From NCBI GenBank assembly GCA_964196195.1, contig CAXMSE010000007.1, positions 1 through 9,895 of the forward strand: 9,895 bases of DNA, given 5' to 3'. Below, piece by piece: positions 7,201-9,895 of this stretch; the stretch's first letter is position 1; each line of letters starts with the position of its first letter. The DNA comes from OFTM10 sp964196195. GTDB taxonomy: Bacteria; Actinomycetota; Acidimicrobiia; Acidimicrobiales; Aldehydirespiratoraceae. The notes under the pieces were generated by a model. The model searched no databases and was not told the DNA's origin. It saw only the letters and a program-made list of their open reading frames with translations. The position numbers were made by a program, and so were the translations under genes.

Positions 7201-8292
7201 TCCGACACCGCTCCGCCCCCGATGGCTCCGACCTTCGCCCTGCTCCCGGTGATCGAACTCCGTCACGACACCACCGCATCGGTGGTGGTCACCCTGGACC
7301 CCGGCGACGATCCCCGGTTCCGCTTCGTTCACGGCCAGCACCTCACCTTCCGTCGCGAATTCGACGGGGTCGAGGTGCGACGGAGCTATTCGATCTGCGC
7401 GCCCGCCCCCGACGGTGCACTCCGGGTTGCCATCAAGCTGGTCGACGGGGGCGTGTTCTCCACCTGGGCCAACCGCGAGCTCGCGGTCGGTGACGAACTC
7501 GACGTCATGAGTCCGACGGGGCATTTCACCTGTGATCTCCAGCCCGATGCGGCCCGCAGCCACGTAATGGTCGCGGCAGGCAGCGGTATCACCCCGATCC
7601 TGTCGATCGCATCCACCGTGTTGGCCTCAGAGCCCCGCTCCTCTGTCACCTTGCTGCAGGTCAATCAGACCACCGCGTCGATCATGCTTCTCGAGGAGGT
7701 TGAAGCCCTCCACAACCGCTACCTCGGCCGGCTCCAGATCTGGAACGTGCTGACGCGAGAACCTACGGTCTCAGAGCTGTTCACCGGGCGCCCCGATCGC
7801 GAGCGGTTCACACAGTTCTTCACCCTCGGGGTGCTCCCGACGAGCCCGTCGGAGGTGTTCGTGTGTGGGCCCGAGGAACTGGTAGCCACGGTGCGCGAGG
7901 CCTACCGCGAACAAGATGTCGATCCCGCCCACGTCCACGACGAGCTTTTCACGAGCTCTCAAATGGGGCGGGTGGCATCGGCCGGTCCCCGCGAGGTGGC
8001 GGCCACTGCTTCGCCGATCGCCACCGGGGCTGCGGTTCTCCACGGCCGAGAGACCACATTCGCGGTATACGAGGGCGACTCTGTTCTCGACGCCGCCCAA
8101 CGCGCCAGACCCGACGTTCCGTTTTCGTGTCGCGCTGGGGTCTGTTCCACGTGCCGGGCCTTCCTGTCCGACGGCAAGGTCGAGATGGAAGTGACTCATG
8201 GCTTGGTGCCGGGCGAGGCCGAGGCCGGCTACGTACTCACCTGTCAGTCCCGGCCGACCACCGCCACCGTACGAGTCGATTTCGACCGCTGA
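7198..8292 (+). CDS. paaE: Phenylacetyl-CoA epoxidase reductase PaaE
   Basis: A 364-residue flavin and iron-sulfur reductase that passes electrons from NADPH through FAD and a plant-type 2Fe-2S cluster to the PaaAC di-iron site. Domain order is FAD-binding, then NAD(P)-binding, then ferredoxin. The FAD motif is RRSYSICAPA (61-70). The nucleotide-binding loop is VAAGSGITPIL (125-135), with CGPEEL at 223-228 and HDELF at 247-251. The C-terminal domain has the cluster ligands Cys 311, 316, 319 and 349, spaced C-x4-C-x2-C-x29-C (SCRAGVCSTCR and LTCQ). Everything needed for function is present and the length is near the usual 355-360. The start is TTG at 7198, with ATG at 7222 possible. paaK follows after 22 bases. 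Confidence 0.95.
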   Translation: MSDTAPPPMAPTFALLPVIELRHDTTASVVVTLDPGDDPRFRFVHGQHLTFRREFDGVEVRRSYSICAPAPDGALRVAIKLVDGGVFSTWANRELAVGDELDVMSPTGHFTCDLQPDAARSHVMVAAGSGITPILSIASTVLASEPRSSVTLLQVNQTTASIMLLEEVEALHNRYLGRLQIWNVLTREPTVSELFTGRPDRERFTQFFTLGVLPTSPSEVFVCGPEELVATVREAYREQDVDPAHVHDELFTSSQMGRVASAGPREVAATASPIATGAAVLHGRETTFAVYEGDSVLDAAQRARPDVPFSCRAGVCSTCRAFLSDGKVEMEVTHGLVPGEAEAGYVLTCQSRPTTATVRVDFDR

Positions 8293-8314
8293 GCAAGAGA
8301 GGACTCTGATCAAG

Positions 8315-9592
8315 ATGGCAGAACCCGAGGTCTACCAAGCGATCGAGACGGCTTCGGTAGACGAGCTTCGGGCCCTCCAGAATCAGCGACTGGTCGCCAC
8401 GGTTCGGAATGCCTATTACAACATCGATCACTATCGAGCGAAGTTCGACGCGGTCGACCTCCACCCCGACGACATAGAGGGCATCGACGACCTGTCGAGA
8501 TTGCCGTTCCTCGTGAAGGACGATCTGAGGGCGGCCTATCCGTTCGGGATGTTCTCGGTACCGCGAACCGACCTCATCCGCATCCATGCGTCCTCGGGCA
8601 CGACAGGCAAGCCGACGGTGGTGGGCTACACGAGAAACGACATCGACATGTGGGCCACTGTCATGGCCCGGTCGATCTTCGCGGCCGGCGGACGCCCCGG
8701 CGACCTGGTCCATGTGGGTTACGGCTACGGTCTTTTCACCGGAGGCCTCGGCGCGCACTACGGCGCGGAGAAGCTCGGATGCACCGTTGTGCCCATGGGC
8801 GGCGGCCAGACCGAGAAGCAGGTCTCGTTGATCGCCGATTTTCAGCCCTCGGTGATCATGGTGACACCGTCCTACTGCCTGAATCTCATCGACGAGATGG
8901 AAAGGCAGGGAATCGACCCCGCCAGCACCTCTCTCAAGGTCGGGATATTCGGCGCCGAGCCGTGGACCGAAGGCATACGTGAGGCGATCGAGGAGCGCTT
9001 GGCCATGGATGCCGTCGACATCTACGGGCTCTCAGAGGTGATCGGCCCCGGCGTCGCCGCGGAGTGTGCGGAGACCAAGGACGGCCTCACGATCTGGGAA
9101 GACCACTTCTACCCCGAGGTAATCGACCCCGTCACCGGGGAAGCCATGCCGGATGGGGAGGAGGGGGAGTTGGTCATCACCTCGCTCACCAAGGAGGCCC
9201 TGCCGGTGATCCGCTATCGCACCCGCGACATCACCACCCTGTTGCCCGGTGCCACCCGCTCCATGCGTCGCCTTGCGCGGGTGACGGGCCGCACCGACGA
9301 CATGCTCATCATCCGTGGAGTCAACGTCTACCCGTCCCAGATCGAGCACGAACTCATGAAAGTCGAGGGTCTGTCAGCTCACTACCAGCTCCACACCACC
9401 AGGGACGCCAACATGGTCGGCCTCGTCGTGAAGGTCGAGTCGGAACTGGAGGTCGATCCCGACGCCGCAGTCCAGCTCGCTGCTCGAGCCCGAGCCCAGA
9501 TCAAGACGATGGTGGGGGTCACCGCTGAGGTCGAGGTGCTGGCTCCGTTCGCAGTGCCGCGCAGCGAGGGTAAGGCCCAGCGAGTGGTGTGA
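8315..9592 (+). CDS. paaK: Phenylacetate-CoA ligase PaaK
   Basis: A 425-residue AMP-forming acyl-CoA ligase, near the family length (437 in E. coli). It makes phenylacetyl-CoA from phenylacetate, ATP and CoA, the first committed step of the pathway. The P-loop is HASSGTTGKPTVVGYT (91-106), the adenine-binding motif is YGLSEVIGPG (237-246), the ribose and hinge region is YRTRDI (301-306) then GRTDDMLIIRGVNVYPSQIE (325-344), and the C-terminal lysine expected for adenylation is Lys 420 in RSEGKAQRVV. The N-terminal segment ELRALQNQRLVATVRNAYYN is typical of PaaK. The ATG at 8315 is chosen because homology starts just after it and AGAGAGG lies at 8296-8302; the frame is open back to 8198, inside paaE. 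It is the last gene of the operon in view and converges with the regulator gene. Confidence 0.95.
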   Translation: MAEPEVYQAIETASVDELRALQNQRLVATVRNAYYNIDHYRAKFDAVDLHPDDIEGIDDLSRLPFLVKDDLRAAYPFGMFSVPRTDLIRIHASSGTTGKPTVVGYTRNDIDMWATVMARSIFAAGGRPGDLVHVGYGYGLFTGGLGAHYGAEKLGCTVVPMGGGQTEKQVSLIADFQPSVIMVTPSYCLNLIDEMERQGIDPASTSLKVGIFGAEPWTEGIREAIEERLAMDAVDIYGLSEVIGPGVAAECAETKDGLTIWEDHFYPEVIDPVTGEAMPDGEEGELVITSLTKEALPVIRYRTRDITTLLPGATRSMRRLARVTGRTDDMLIIRGVNVYPSQIEHELMKVEGLSAHYQLHTTRDANMVGLVVKVESELEVDPDAAVQLAARARAQIKTMVGVTAEVEVLAPFAVPRSEGKAQRVV

Positions 9593-9608
9593 CCCTCGAT
9601 CGGGAGGG
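9593..9608. terminator. Possible short shared hairpin between convergent genes
   Basis: Between the paaK stop and the end of the minus-strand regulator gene, ccctc (9593-9597) can pair with gaggg (9604-9608) around a 6-base loop. It is short and no T-run follows on either strand, so it is at best a weak bidirectional terminator. Confidence 0.2.
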
Positions 9609-9610
9609 AT

Positions 9611-9895
9611 CTAGCCGGTCTCGCCGAGAGAGGCGGCTCGGGCCTCGGCACTGACCCTGCGCATCAGTTCGGTGAGGGTGGTGAGCTCTTCAGCACTCAG
9701 GGACGAAAAAACTACGGCCTCCCTGGAGTTCTGCTCGCCGTAGGCCGCCACCAGCCGGTCGGCGCCGTCGGGGGTGAGGCTGACCGTAACCAGGCGACGG
9801 TCGGCGGATTCGCGTCGGCGGTCGACCAGCCCGTCGCGTTCGAGGGTGTTGAGAGCGCTGGAGATCGCGGCCCGGCTCAATCCGGCCAGTCGAGC
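9611..9895 (-). CDS. MarR-family transcriptional regulator (5' truncated)
   Basis: The minus-strand frame ends at a TAG (9611-9613) and is open to the right edge, so the protein's N-terminus is outside the window; 94 residues are visible. They begin in the recognition-helix region (ARLAGLSRAAISSALNTLER), followed by DGLVDRR, the wing with the MarR signature ESADRRLVTVSLTPDGADRL, and a C-terminal helical segment (SSLSAEELTTLTELMRRV) used for dimerisation in this family. MarR proteins are usually ligand-responsive DNA-binding dimers, often repressors that sense aromatic acids or CoA thioesters. The usual phenylacetate regulators are of other families (PaaX, GntR-like; PaaR, TetR type), so a role here is plausible but unproven. 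It converges on paaK with only 18 bases between stops, so it does not share a promoter with the operon in this window. The TTG at 9880 is internal, not a start. Confidence 0.85.
   Translation of the reverse strand, partial: ARLAGLSRAAISSALNTLERDGLVDRRRESADRRLVTVSLTPDGADRLVAAYGEQNSREAVVFSSLSAEELTTLTELMRRVSAEARAASLGETG

Noticed and set aside
8198..8314. Upstream extension of the paaK frame to an ATG at 8198
   Set aside because: It would lie inside the ferredoxin domain of paaE, and the extra residues are not PaaK-like. The ATG at 8315 fits family length and has AGAGAGG ahead of it.
1..9895. CRISPR array, tRNA or rRNA gene, insertion sequence, or phage-like module
   Set aside because: No regularly spaced repeats, no transposase or integrase motif, and no RNA-gene-like stretch was seen. 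Nearly every base of the window is coding for recognised genes.

Overview
The window holds most of an aerobic phenylacetate (paa) degradation operon, preceded in the same direction by part of a branched-chain-amino-acid-type (HAAT/Liv family) ABC importer. The DNA is GC-rich with strongly G/C-biased third positions. It uses ATG, GTG and TTG starts and the genes are very tightly packed. This suggests a high-GC actinobacterium; an Acidimicrobiia-like lineage is my guess from gene content and style, not something the sequence proves.

Layout, left to right. Positions 1-1040 carry the 3' part of a periplasmic-type substrate-binding protein, cut by the window edge. Positions 1041-1126 are the only real gap on the + strand, and most of it is a near-perfect GC-rich hairpin (1055-1091). 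Then come the importer's two ATPases, livF-like (1127-1921) and livG-like (1937-2725). After 13 bases paaZ begins (2739-4757), followed by paaA (4764-5693), paaB (5690-5974), paaC (5979-6728), paaD (6725-7195), paaE (7198-8292) and paaK (8315-9592). Two junctions are 4-base stop/start overlaps and the rest are 2-22 base gaps, so 1127-9592 reads as one transcription unit. The right end has the C-terminal part of a MarR-family regulator on the minus strand (9611-9895), converging on paaK with 18 bases between the stop codons.

How the genes work together (established for these families): PaaK activates phenylacetate to phenylacetyl-CoA. The PaaABC(D)E complex epoxidises its ring with O2 and NADPH; PaaE passes electrons and PaaD is a maturation factor. 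After isomerisation by PaaG (not in this window), PaaZ opens the oxepin ring and oxidises the aldehyde. The beta-oxidation-like steps (PaaF, PaaG, PaaH, PaaJ) and the thioesterase PaaI are not here, and neither are the Liv permeases (LivH, LivM); they must lie outside or elsewhere. The inference from the layout is that the ABC importer may bring in phenylacetate or a related aromatic acid.

I did not find a previously undescribed system. The most interesting points are the transporter-catabolism coupling, the 37-base palindrome between the binding protein and the ATPases, the basic tail on LivF, and the unassigned MarR regulator.
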